64,000 nucleotides of DNA, taken from NCBI GenBank assembly GCA_030849465.1, contig JARVLF010000015.1:1488001-1552000 (forward strand), read 5' to 3'. The DNA is from Moesziomyces globuligerus. Lineage: Eukaryota; Basidiomycota; Ustilaginomycetes; Ustilaginales; Ustilaginaceae. A program made the position numbers and the translations under genes. Of this stretch, positions 52,873 through 61,409 are shown piece after piece. Under the pieces are notes generated by a model. The model searched no databases. It was not told the DNA's origin and saw only the letters and a list, made by a program, of their open reading frames with translations. Positions within the stretch are counted from its first letter, which is position 1. The number at the start of each line of letters is the position of its first letter.

Positions 52873-53559
52873 ATGAGTCGGCTATATCACTATCCACAGA
52901 CGAACGAGGAGCTCATCCGCCACTACAAGCTCGAGCCGCATCCCGAAAGCGGCTACTATGCGGTGACCTGGTTTCCAGAGCAGATGATCGCCTCGCCCTT
53001 TGCGGAGCACAATGAGCGCAACGTCGCCACCTGCATCTACTACCTGCTCTGCCACAAGACCCCCGGTTGCACCGACATACCGGCGCCCGTTGCAGCCAGC
53101 AGCGAGCCGGACCCGTTCAAGTCTTGGTCCAGCGACGTCGGCGTGCTGCATCTCAACAAGTCGTCGACCATGCACCTCCACCACGCCGGCCGCACAAAGT
53201 ACACGCTCATCTCGGCCAAAGCGCCCCTGGGCCCCGGTCTCGTGGACGAGAACGGCGATCCGCTCACCAGGACCGTCATCATGGGCGATGACTTGGCCAA
53301 CGGCGAGGTCCGACAGCTTCTCGTCGAAGGCGGTTGGTGGAAGGTCAGCGAAGTCCCCGAGGCCGATCGAGCAGCAGCGCGCGACGGCTCCGCCGATCCG
53401 ACCAGAGTAGGTGCTATCATCTCCGAGGTCGTCACGCCGGGCTTCCATTGGGATGACCACACCTATCTCAACGTCGCCAAGCTGCGCGAGCTGGTGGCCG
53501 ACAGTCCTCGCTCCGAAGAGCTCTTTGCCAAGTACAGGCCGTACGTCAAAGAGCAATGA
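52873..53559 (+). CDS. cupin-fold protein, DUF985 (Cupin_5) family
   Basis: 228 aa, intronless. Family landmarks in order are ELIRHYKLEPHPESGYYAVTW at the start, ATCIYYLL, the metal/ligand-pocket strand LHLNKSSTMHLHHAG, VIMGDDLANGEVRQLLVEGG, WWKVSEVP and GAIISEVVTPGFHWDDHTYL near the end. The family adopts a single beta-barrel cupin; yeast YML079w is a structurally known relative with unknown activity. The protein is longer than bacterial members because of inserts after IYYLL and around residues 160-175. It has no targeting signal and is likely cytosolic. It converges on the two-TM protein gene. Confidence 0.9.
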   Translation: MSRLYHYPQTNEELIRHYKLEPHPESGYYAVTWFPEQMIASPFAEHNERNVATCIYYLLCHKTPGCTDIPAPVAASSEPDPFKSWSSDVGVLHLNKSSTMHLHHAGRTKYTLISAKAPLGPGLVDENGDPLTRTVIMGDDLANGEVRQLLVEGGWWKVSEVPEADRAAARDGSADPTRVGAIISEVVTPGFHWDDHTYLNVAKLRELVADSPRSEELFAKYRPYVKEQ

Positions 53560-53702
53560 AATCCAAGCTCTGCACAGAGGACACACACTCAGAGGTGGGC
53601 TGTGAGGGGGAGATGGTAGGAGATGTACATGTTGCGCTGTGGAGTAGAGTCCATGTGGATCGAGATGCTGAGGAGGCTGCGGATGCCAGCATCGGAGAGC
53701 GC

Positions 53703-54509
53703 TCACTTCTGGGTTCCATATGTGCGGACAGGGAAAAGCCTGTCGAAGTTTTTGCGGTCCAGGAACCAGGGATCCTTTGGATGAAGATTCTGTCTCGCCG
53801 TGAGTTCTGCATCGCTGAGAGCGTGTCCACCGGCAACCTTGGACCAGTCGGTGCTGCCTCGAATGCTGAGCTTAAACCGCGACCAGTACTGCGCGTAGAG
53901 ATTGGTGGCCTTGGTCTCGAAGAGCCGTGTGGGTGCGGCTTCGAGCTGGTATCCGAACGTGACGTCTTCGCCAAGCAGGATCGACGACGGCACCTTTTCG
54001 CGCTTTCCCGTACGAGCCGAGACCACTCGGATACCCTTGCCGTGAGCAAACTCTTCGATCTCCACAGCCGAGGTCCTGTCTCGGCGGTAGAGAGCACTGA
54101 GGTCGTGGAAGCGTTCGTTGGGGTCCTTCGGGTTCAGCGGCGCGCTCCTCTTGCGTCGCATCGAAGGAGGTAGATAGCTACGGAACGGTCGCGCCGAAGT
54201 GCGGATGCCAACCTGCGAGATCGCAGGGTATAGAGTCACGCGCGTCGCAAGCCTCGATGGCGTCCAGAAGAAGAACCCCCCGGCAGCGCAGCTCATGAAT
54301 GCGATCATACCTCCCGCCGCGTACCTGAGCATCGGCGGAGCCAGCTTGGTCTTTTCCGGATCGCGCGATAGGATGGGCCAGCTGAGATGCTGCGACAACA
54401 AGAAGCCCTGGTAGCTTCCTGCGCCAGTGAATACCGAACCGATAAAGTAGTACAGCGCCTTCTTCATGCCTGGCGGGCCTCGGAAGACTACCCGTGGTGC
54501 CGACGCCAT
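53703..54509 (-). CDS. two-TM membrane protein, unknown (possibly mitochondrial)
   Basis: 268 aa, intronless, ATG at 54509. Two hydrophobic segments (about 17-40, ALYYFIGSVFTGAGSYQGFL; and about 62-85, YAAGGMIAFMSCAAGGFFFW) are followed by a basic, soluble C-terminal part (SRLATRVTLYPAISQVGIR, later KRSAPLNPKDPNERFHDLS and FLDRKNFDRLFPVRTYG). The first 16 residues are basic and lack acids (MASAPRVVFRGPPGMKK), compatible with mitochondrial import. The layout of two close TM helices and a beta-rich tail resembles TMEM223-type proteins, but I cannot confirm homology. The regular composition and flanking genes suggest it is a real gene. Confidence 0.72.
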   Translation of the reverse strand: MASAPRVVFRGPPGMKKALYYFIGSVFTGAGSYQGFLLSQHLSWPILSRDPEKTKLAPPMLRYAAGGMIAFMSCAAGGFFFWTPSRLATRVTLYPAISQVGIRTSARPFRSYLPPSMRRKRSAPLNPKDPNERFHDLSALYRRDRTSAVEIEEFAHGKGIRVVSARTGKREKVPSSILLGEDVTFGYQLEAAPTRLFETKATNLYAQYWSRFKLSIRGSTDWSKVAGGHALSDAELTARQNLHPKDPWFLDRKNFDRLFPVRTYGTQK

Positions 54510-54770
54510 CTTTCTGTGCTCCGTAACGGCGGTGCTGCAAGGCTCGAGCCAGCTGTCGTTTCAATGGTGGGACGTGGCCGGCCTCCTCTCCGTGAATGTT
54601 GGGTGTTGGTCTGGTCAATGAAGCGGCTCCAAGCCTCTCATCGTGTAAGCTCTCCGAAGCTTCTCGTAGTGTGACTTTTTCCTCAGGGTTCAGATCCGAG
54701 ACCCGAGCTTTCTCATACATGTACTAGCAAGTGTACATAAATGCTGTACTCTGTTCTGCGATCGTACCGT

Positions 54771-54861
54771 GGCCCTATAGCTCAGCGGTAGAGCGTCGGC
54801 TTCCAGTCGCTCTATTCTTGGAAATTTCCGAAGGTCATCCGTTCAAATCGGGTTGGGGTCA
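54771..54861 (+). tRNA. tRNA-Trp (CCA) with intron
   Basis: The acceptor stem pairs GGCCCTA with TGGGGTC (two G-U pairs); D arm GCTC-AGCGGTA-GAGC; anticodon CCA at loop positions 34-36 (TTCCAG); a 19-base intron after position 37 containing TTGGAA, complementary to the anticodon; variable loop AGGTC; T arm ATCCG-TTCAAAT-CGGGT. Without the intron the length is 72 nt, the usual size for tRNA-Trp. The anticodon stem has four good pairs and a C31-T39 mismatch next to the loop. Reading it as Gly(TCC) would need position 26 to be absent, so Trp is preferred. Confidence 0.85.
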
Positions 54862-54868
54862 TATTTCC

Positions 54869-54890
54869 TTTTTTTGTTTTTTTTTTTTTT
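54869..54890 (+). terminator. Pol III terminator of tRNA-Trp (long oligo-T)
   Basis: T7, one G, then T14 starting 8 bases after the tRNA 3' end; far longer than the minimum Pol III stop signal. Confidence 0.85.
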
Positions 54891-55719
54891 CTTTTTCCTC
54901 ACTTTTTCCGGTCGCTCCTCCTATGCTGGTGCTCATGATCCATCTGTCCCTCGCCCTTGTACGGACCGCTTGCATGAAGACGAACGTGGGACGGCTGAGA
55001 ACAAGGTCACTTCCATGAACTGACTCCAGAAGAATCAGATGTGCTCTCGAGTCCGATTTCGGATGTACAGGTCGCCGCCAACAATTAGAAGCACGATGAT
55101 GCAAGTGAGACGAGCACCGGCGGCTTGTTCGGGCACGATGGCGGCTTCTGTCCATCATCATTCGGGAAATCGATCTCGCTTCCTCGGGACGGACGTTATC
55201 TTGAGCGTGTGAATGATATCGGGTATGGAGCTAGTCGTCATCGGGTGTCAAACGCTTTGCCAATATGATGCTAGATTTCGTCACACCCAGCCGAGGCAGT
55301 GCGGATGCAGCTGGCTTGGATGCGCACACCCGAATTGGAGCACGGGCTGTGCGCTGGCCCATGCATTTTGACGTCCGAGTTGTCAGGCGGAGAGAAGACA
55401 GGAGGAGGCGAGGGCGCAATTCAAGGAATGTGGAGGCATGGCGTTCCCGCTGCGGTGTTCTGAAGTTCGGCTAGCCGACAGTCTCGACCGCTTCAACTCC
55501 ACCCAGCTCTTGGGACGCCGGCTTGCCCCCTTGGCTGAGCAGGGCTAAGAACGTGCAGCGTACGGCCTGTAACAATCCGCCTTGATCTTGCTGGAGCAGA
55601 GTGGCCCGAGCAACGCCTTTCCGCCTCGGGGCATCGCGGCATCCATATATATATACTAGCAACGGAGCCTTTCAACAGCTTCATCTATCCATCCAACGTA
55701 TCGATACACACACGCAAAA
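54891..55719. other. intergenic region upstream of the 60-aa protein gene
   Basis: About 830 bp between tRNA-Trp and the small gene. Apart from the TATA element near its end, nothing specific was recognised. Confidence 0.6.
55646..55655 (+). promoter_or_regulatory. TATA box (TATATATATA) of the 60-aa protein gene
   Basis: A perfect TATATATATA stands 65 bp upstream of the ATG at 55720 in otherwise GC-rich DNA; it implies a very short leader and a strong or inducible promoter. Confidence 0.75.
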
Positions 55720-55995
55720 ATGGCAGCCCCTGGACAGAACAACGCACCCCCTCAGGACGCCCTTGACAAGGCTGTCCAGTTCGGCACCAAGAAGGCCGGC
55801 CACGAGCAGAGCGCCTCCACCACCGAGAAGATCTCGGACGGCATCCGCACCGGTTTGTAAGTTTCCACGTCTCGTCTCACCATCACGCCATGTTGCATGG
55901 TCGCTGACACTCCTTCCTCGTCCGGACGAATTCATTTCGCGGCAAACAGCAAGAAGATGACTGGCAAGGACGTCCCCATCAAGGACAAGCAGTAA
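55720..55995 (+). CDS. small conserved-looking fungal protein, 60 aa, spliced
   Basis: Two exons, 55720-55856 and 55950-55995 (intron 93 bp, GTAAGT..ACAG), give 60 residues. The start is MAAPGQNNAPPQDALDKAVQ and the spliced end reads RTGFKKMTGKDVPIKDKQ. It is hydrophilic, Lys-rich, with no Cys and no targeting signal; probably a helical or disordered soluble protein. Similar small proteins with an EKISDG..(F/K)KKxTGKxVP ending occur in many fungi as I recall, often highly expressed and stress-related, but no family name is certain. If the intron is kept, TAA follows at codon 47, giving a 46-aa form. The strong TATA box supports a real gene. Confidence 0.85.
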
Positions 55996-56288
55996 ATGCT
56001 CCGCTTCGACCTCCCGATATCCACGTTTCAGTTTGATACCATCCCTCGTGATGCGCGATTCATGCACCTTTCTTCGGAATTCTAGTGCTTCCTACGCCCC
56101 ACATTGTTCTTTGAGTGTGAACTTCGATGCGATGTGGGCAAAACCGGGAAGTGGTTGGACCACGAGTGGAGTGATCAATGCTCGGGCCTGTTATTCACTT
56201 GTCGCGCGAGCGCTCACGATGCGCATGAGCTATGGCGTCGGTCGATCGAGTGGACGTGGGTTGCAGCCTGCTGTGGACGCTCGTCTGT

Positions 56289-56993
56289 TCAGGAGCTGTT
56301 TTGGATCATCTTGAGGTGCTGTTCGAGGCTTCTAGCGGTGAGCATTGAACGTCTTTCTTTGGGCTTCATCGATTCGACACGTCGAGTTCTGACCGGTTTC
56401 TCTGGGGTCTTTCTCGGGGGGCTGTCTTTGGTGACATCGCGACGCCAAGCGACGATCCTCGCCGCATCTTCCTCCGTCAAAGTAGGTTCGTTGACTAGCC
56501 TTCGGTGAGCGTCTTGAGCGACTTGGAGAACGTTGGAGCACGCACTTCGGCTGGTGGTGGAGGCGGATACATACGTGTAGGCGGTGCTGCTCTCGTCGCT
56601 GCACTCGTCGCTAAAGCTAGCCTCACTGTTCTGTGGCAATGTCCTCCTCGTTGGAGGTCCGCTGATCCGTTCGAAGTCGTTTATGGATCGAACCATCGCT
56701 AGAGGTGCCGTCCTTTGAGGTCGTCGAGCCTGCGTGATCAATGGAGCTCTGCGTTCTGATGCCATCTTGTGGAGCGAGCCCGTGGGCGCTCGGTCGCGTC
56801 GAGGGTTGTCACGCCTCCTGGGCTCTTCTTGCACCATGCGAGGAGCGTCCAGAGGGACGTTGTGGTACAGGACGAAAAGAACCATGATGAGAAGAAAGAG
56901 CGCGCCGATGTGGCTACAGATGATCCAGAGGAGTATGCCGATCAAACAGATGTTGGTCGTCAGCAGCACCTCCTGTGACTTCCACCTATCCAT
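56289..56993 (-). CDS. hypothetical small membrane protein
   Basis: 234 aa if started at the ATG at 56993 (MDRWKSQEVLL); the same frame is open up to 57278 but the extra residues look random. One long hydrophobic stretch (about 9-45, NICLIGILLWIICSHIGALF and LLIMVLFVLYHNV) could form two closely spaced helices or a hairpin. The rest is basic and Ser-rich (QEEPRRRDNPRRDRAP, EKPVRTRRVESMKPKERR) with an acidic Ser patch (ASFSDECSDESSTAY). No family recognised. The sustained hydrophobic-then-polar pattern suggests coding, but without homologues it remains tentative. It is convergent with the 60-aa protein gene and divergent from UGO1. Confidence 0.5.
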   Translation of the reverse strand: MDRWKSQEVLLTTNICLIGILLWIICSHIGALFLLIMVLFVLYHNVPLDAPRMVQEEPRRRDNPRRDRAPTGSLHKMASERRAPLITQARRPQRTAPLAMVRSINDFERISGPPTRRTLPQNSEASFSDECSDESSTAYTYVSASTTSRSACSNVLQVAQDAHRRLVNEPTLTEEDAARIVAWRRDVTKDSPPRKTPEKPVRTRRVESMKPKERRSMLTARSLEQHLKMIQNSS

Positions 56994-57735
56994 GATGGCA
57001 GCGATGGTAGAAGATCGATTTCGCCCAGGATATGAACAGGACAAGTCGATACCAGCCTTGAAGACAAGATCATTGTAGACGAGGATGGGGCAATGAACCG
57101 AACTATGAAGAGGAAAGCGCCGCTCCCGCACCTCGTGGTGCGTGTAGAGTTCGAAGCACCTGTTGATCCTACTCTGGATAGGCATGTGACCGTGTCCCGC
57201 ACACCAGCGAGCAGGGTAGTCGCCCGCCGAGCAGGGACGGATCAACACCTTTGCGCAAATAAGCTTCGCGGTATGCATGCATGCATCTCACGCAGTGCTT
57301 GGTCTCAGTCTGTGGGTCTCAGAGACAGCCAAGAGCTCATGGGAGTCGAGCGGAACCAGCCTAAGTGCAGAACCTTGTCACTGGCCGGATCTGCGCTTCG
57401 AGGCGTCAACATGGCAACGCAAGCTCTTCGATATGCCAGGCGATGCATGTGAAATGACCAAAGATGTTAGATAGCTGGACATCACATCCACGGGGTTTTG
57501 GGGGCCCTGCTGGATGGGCCGAGCGCGACTTGGACCAACACCTCCACGCCGCTCACTCACCCAAAAAATCACGAGACCTCACGGCCAAGCTCCACAGCTC
57601 CGCCCGCCTGGCCAGCAGGGTCCATCGCGCCCAGGTGACTGAGTTCATACTGCACACCATCACCATCGCCTTCTCCGTTCCATTTCCCCACTTCATCCAC
57701 ACAGCGACCTTCTGTGATCAACCTCGACAGCAGCC
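56994..57735. other. region upstream of UGO1 and of the small membrane protein
   Basis: 742 bp between divergent starts. It must contain the UGO1 promoter; a CT/CA-rich stretch precedes the UGO1 ATG. No other gene recognised. Confidence 0.5.
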
Positions 57736-59619
57736 ATGTCGGCGTCCTCTCAGCCGGGTGGCGCCCCGCCGCCGCATCCGCTTCGACCGTACTACCAACC
57801 GCCTGAAGACTCGGTCTTCATCGCTACCGCACCCCGCTTCAACATGACCGGTACACCAGGTGCCGCTTCACGGGCTTCGTCAGGTGCCTCCAACACCGCT
57901 TCCAACCCGATGCTGCACGGCTCGTCCGCGGCTCGCTCGGGCTCCAACCGCTACATGTCTTCCCAGGACGCGCAGCCTTATGTCGCCACCACTGCGAGCG
58001 GCAGCTTCGGAGAGGCGGATGCCGGTGTCTCCGATATCTTCCGCGCACTGCTCGTCAGTGGCGCGCTTCAGTACACAAGCACGTGCCTTGCCATGCCCTT
58101 CGAAGTCGGCAAGCTCCTCTTGCAGGTCCAGTGGGTGCCTAGGGACGAGGTCTGGCTCCAGGTTACCCAGCAGGCCGCCCTGACCCAGCGACGATCGACT
58201 CCTAAGGCTCAGAAAACGGAAACGGCGCAGCAATCGCGCGATGAAGCTCCCCTCGAGGGCTGGGAGCAAGAAGTCGCTCCAGAGGCGAACCAGTGGGATC
58301 AGGACAGCGACGTCCAGGACGAGGAGGACGAGGACGAGATTCTCGAGGAGGACTTGTCGGACGAGGAGGACGCTGATGCCTACTTCCGCGACGTGGCTTC
58401 GAGACCCACACGCGCCGAAAGCTCGCTCCACTCGGGCCGCAAAAAGAGGCGCATGGTCGATGCTTCGGGCTATGTGATGCGCAAGAGCGTCCACGACCAA
58501 GGCGCTCGCCCCGAGTTCGTGATGCCCGTCGTAGTACGTGGCGGCGTGTGGGAGATGATGAAGGCCGTAGGCCGTGGAAAGGAGGGCTGGCTCGGTCTGT
58601 GGAAGGGATCACTCACTTCGTACGTCCTCGAGGTGACCTCGTCGACCATCCAGCCGCTCGTCTCTTCCATCCTCTCGCTCTTCGCGCCCTCCGCCCTCTC
58701 GCCCTTGCCCCTCGCGTATGCCCCGTATCCCTACAAGACGCTTGGGCTGCTGCTGTCCTCGCACCTGATCACCGGCATCCTCGTCTCGCCACTCGATCTG
58801 GTTCGCACGCGACTCATCGCGCAGAGCACGCTCCCAGCACACCGCAAGTACAGCGGGCCGTACGATGCGCTGCAGAAGACGCTGCGCGAGGAAGGAGGCT
58901 GGAAGACGGCCTATTTCCATCCGAACCTGCTCATCCCCACCATCCTCGACTTTACGTTGCGCCCGCTGCTTTCGCTCGGCGCGCCGCTGCTCATCGAACA
59001 CACGCTCCGGCTCGAGCCCAACACGCATCCGATCAGCTATGCCGTTGCGGAGCTCGCGATCTCGACGGCGTCGCTCTGCATCACGCTGCCGATCGAGACG
59101 GTGCGCAGAAGGCTGCAGCTGCAGATGCGCAGGCGCTACGGCAGCAAGGAGGGCGAAGAGGCCGGTGCCACCTCGTCGCGCAAGATCACTAGCGCTACGC
59201 TCCAGCAGCAGACCGGCGCGCACGGGGGCATCACGCTCACCGCGGGTAATGTGGGTGTGCGCGGCCTGCGCACGTGTGTCGAGACTCGGCCTCTTCCGTA
59301 CGTGGGTGTGGTCGAGGCCATCTACCGCATCGTGACGGAAGAGACCGTGGCGACGCACATGCGTTCGGTCAAGTTCGAATCAACGCCTACGTCTGCGCCC
59401 GAAACCACCGAGAGCGGCACGTCCGATGCTGAGGCCTCGACGGGCAGCACGATGGCGCAGTCGGCGATCCTGGCTGCCAAGACCGGCCACTCTTCGCTCG
59501 GCGGCCTCCGCTCGCTCTACCGTGGATTCGGCATGGCGTTTAGCGCCAACCTCGTCGTCTTCATGCTGACCATCGTCAGCGGAGAGAGGGCGGGACCTGC
59601 AGGATGGGCCGAGATCTAA
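57736..59619 (+). CDS. UGO1: mitochondrial fusion and transport protein Ugo1
   Basis: Intronless, 627 aa. The block ALQYTSTCLAMPFEVGKLLL through QVQWVPRDEVW (about 110-140) is characteristic of fungal Ugo1, a modified mitochondrial carrier of the outer membrane related to SLC25A46. Further carrier-type elements are GWLGLWKGSLTSYVLE, LVSPLDLVRTRLIAQ (a P-x-D-x-x-(K/R)-x-R type motif), ISTASLCITLPIETVRRRLQ and GGLRSLYRGFGMAFSANLVV near the end. In yeast Ugo1 links Fzo1 and Mgm1 and is needed at the lipid-mixing step of mitochondrial fusion. A strongly acidic insert (about 188-215) and a Ser-rich N-terminal 95 residues face the cytosol by analogy. Confidence 0.9.
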   Translation: MSASSQPGGAPPPHPLRPYYQPPEDSVFIATAPRFNMTGTPGAASRASSGASNTASNPMLHGSSAARSGSNRYMSSQDAQPYVATTASGSFGEADAGVSDIFRALLVSGALQYTSTCLAMPFEVGKLLLQVQWVPRDEVWLQVTQQAALTQRRSTPKAQKTETAQQSRDEAPLEGWEQEVAPEANQWDQDSDVQDEEDEDEILEEDLSDEEDADAYFRDVASRPTRAESSLHSGRKKRRMVDASGYVMRKSVHDQGARPEFVMPVVVRGGVWEMMKAVGRGKEGWLGLWKGSLTSYVLEVTSSTIQPLVSSILSLFAPSALSPLPLAYAPYPYKTLGLLLSSHLITGILVSPLDLVRTRLIAQSTLPAHRKYSGPYDALQKTLREEGGWKTAYFHPNLLIPTILDFTLRPLLSLGAPLLIEHTLRLEPNTHPISYAVAELAISTASLCITLPIETVRRRLQLQMRRRYGSKEGEEAGATSSRKITSATLQQQTGAHGGITLTAGNVGVRGLRTCVETRPLPYVGVVEAIYRIVTEETVATHMRSVKFESTPTSAPETTESGTSDAEASTGSTMAQSAILAAKTGHSSLGGLRSLYRGFGMAFSANLVVFMLTIVSGERAGPAGWAEI

Positions 59620-60105
59620 TCTGCGTCCCACCCGATACTTCATCTCTCACCTCTCCTCGTCCGTCTTGCCGCGCGGTGTCTTATGCGATAGTCCGATGTA
59701 CAATACACCCACGTTTGCTAACCGCGCTCATTTCAGTGTCAATGAGGGCAAAGGGCTGGGCGTCAAATGCCTGTGGGTCAAGTTCTGCATTGGGGTTGGG
59801 GGTTGAGCCCACCAGGGATGGGTGATGTGTCGGCGCGCGGTACGCCAATGAAAAGGGTGGGCTCGGTACCTTGCGGGCATTGTCGGTTTTTCGACTGGCG
59901 ACCACGGTGGGCTTCCAGATTTGCAGCCGAGCCGCGGCTGGTTGTGAGAAGTCGTTCTGACACGTCTCGAACCACGAGGTTCTTTGCACCGTATCACTTT
60001 ACAGCTGTGCTGTGCCTCGCTCGAACGCAGTGCGGTTCCCTCTCGCCATTTCCTTTTCTCGTCTTTGCTCTGCTTCTACCTCATTCTCGTGGACGTGTAG
60101 GCAGG
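59620..60105. other. intergenic region between UGO1 and secreted-protein gene
   Basis: 486 bp, with both genes on the plus strand. The frame of the secreted protein is open through part of it, but the signal peptide starts at 60106. No specific element recognised. Confidence 0.55.
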
Positions 60106-61179
60106 ATGAAGGTATGCGTGGTGCTGGTCACCGTGCTTCTTTCGAGTCTTATCGGCACTCGGGGCTACAAGTTGGATCCGAACGAAGGAAATGCTGAGAT
60201 CGGGGCGTACCATCTGCAGCCCGGTCGGTGTGCAGGTGTCGAAGCGCGGTTGGGTCACTCCAAGTACAGCACGTTTTTCAGCTGGAGTCCGTTCCACACG
60301 AGGTTCGACGAGCTCGGCGATGGCAAGGATGTCGAGCAGATGGATTCGACCGCGCTCTGTGCCAACAATCCGGCGCTCATGAAGGGCTATGGAGGAGGAC
60401 TGAGTTCGTTCCGCCTCTATCTGGTCTATGGACGATGCATGTATGGGACCAACGATATGCGCGTCATGTGCGGCAGCCTCTCCGCACACGGCCGTCCGTC
60501 GAAGAGCATCTTCAACCTCGTTCAAGCCTCGTGTCCGGCCGGAACGAGATGCAAGAACCTCTGCGCCACCATGCGGAATCCCGCCCTTACCAGCCCCTTT
60601 GCCGCCAAGCAGGTCCAACTCGCCCAGTGCATGCCCATCGACCAGTGGAACAAGCTCGGCTACCTCTACCACCCGCACGTCTCGTCTCTGAAACTCGCCT
60701 CGACAACCGCACCCACAGCAGCATCTGACACCAAGGCGGGTTCGGACTCAAAGATCGTGGACACACCGGCAAAGGAGGATGCAAAGGTCGTGAATCGACT
60801 GGGGGGATTGAGTCCCGTGGCCGTGGATCCCAAGGTGATCGTGGACTCCAAAGTGGTGGACAAGTCGCCGCCGAAGAAGGCGACCGAGGATCCGACGCAT
60901 GTCGACGAAGACGGCAGCATCGCCCGCCACGTCGTGCCCACACTCGGCGACTACGCGGTTGCGAGCCAAGAGCACGCCGACGTCGAGAAAGTTCGCGATG
61001 CGGCGCAGAAGAAAGACGAGACGCAGCCCGGGAGCGATGCTCAAACCAAGTCGGTCGACACGCAGAGTTCTGTGCGTGCCGTTCCGCATCAACTGACGCA
61101 TCAGAACGCTCCCAACGACATGGGATTCCGCAAGCGACACCTCTCCCACCGACCCACCCGGCACGATCTGATCCACTAG
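60106..61179 (+). CDS. putative secreted protein (effector candidate), 8 Cys in N-terminal domain
   Basis: 357 aa, intronless. The start at 60106 gives a clear signal peptide MKVCVVLVTVLLSSLIGTRG with likely cleavage near residue 20. The mature N-terminal domain (21-195) has eight cysteines at 42, 85, 111, 122, 143, 149, 153 and 175, enough for four disulfides, with aromatic-rich segments (KYSTFFSWSPFHTRFDELGD, SSFRLYLVYGRCMYG). The second half (196-357) has no Cys, is rich in Lys, Asp, Ser and Thr, with repeated D(S/P)KV(I/V) units, and is likely disordered. There is no membrane anchor or GPI-type tail; a basic FRKR site lies near the C-terminus. No family was recognised and the spacing is not that of CFEM or hydrophobins. 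Smut effectors often look like this; the role is inference. Confidence 0.78.
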   Translation: MKVCVVLVTVLLSSLIGTRGYKLDPNEGNAEIGAYHLQPGRCAGVEARLGHSKYSTFFSWSPFHTRFDELGDGKDVEQMDSTALCANNPALMKGYGGGLSSFRLYLVYGRCMYGTNDMRVMCGSLSAHGRPSKSIFNLVQASCPAGTRCKNLCATMRNPALTSPFAAKQVQLAQCMPIDQWNKLGYLYHPHVSSLKLASTTAPTAASDTKAGSDSKIVDTPAKEDAKVVNRLGGLSPVAVDPKVIVDSKVVDKSPPKKATEDPTHVDEDGSIARHVVPTLGDYAVASQEHADVEKVRDAAQKKDETQPGSDAQTKSVDTQSSVRAVPHQLTHQNAPNDMGFRKRHLSHRPTRHDLIH

Positions 61180-61409
61180 CCGGCTTCACGGCGTCACCCT
61201 GCATCGTCACCCTCCTTTCTCCTCGACCCGTCAGAATCACAGTCCTTACCTCAATCGTTCATCAGACCTCTTCCAGTCTCCACACTTGCAATCAATGGCA
61301 TGCGAGAGGTCCTTGAGCTTACGCTGGGCACGAGAGGCGCCATGAGTCAGCAGAATCGCGAGGGTGAAAGTGTGATCGTTGCATGCTTCTCTACACGCAA
61401 CATCGTCGC

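Noticed and set aside
54771..54861. tRNA-Gly (TCC) instead of tRNA-Trp
   Set aside because: Placing TCC at 34-36 would remove base 26 and break the anticodon stem; the Trp reading gives 72 nt and an intron that pairs with the anticodon.
54731..55018. 95-aa plus-strand frame including a Phe-rich stretch
   Set aside because: It overlaps tRNA-Trp and its oligo-T terminator, which produces the Phe run.
57000..57278. N-terminal extension of the small membrane protein frame
   Set aside because: The residues before the ATG at 56993 look random and have no conserved or targeting character.
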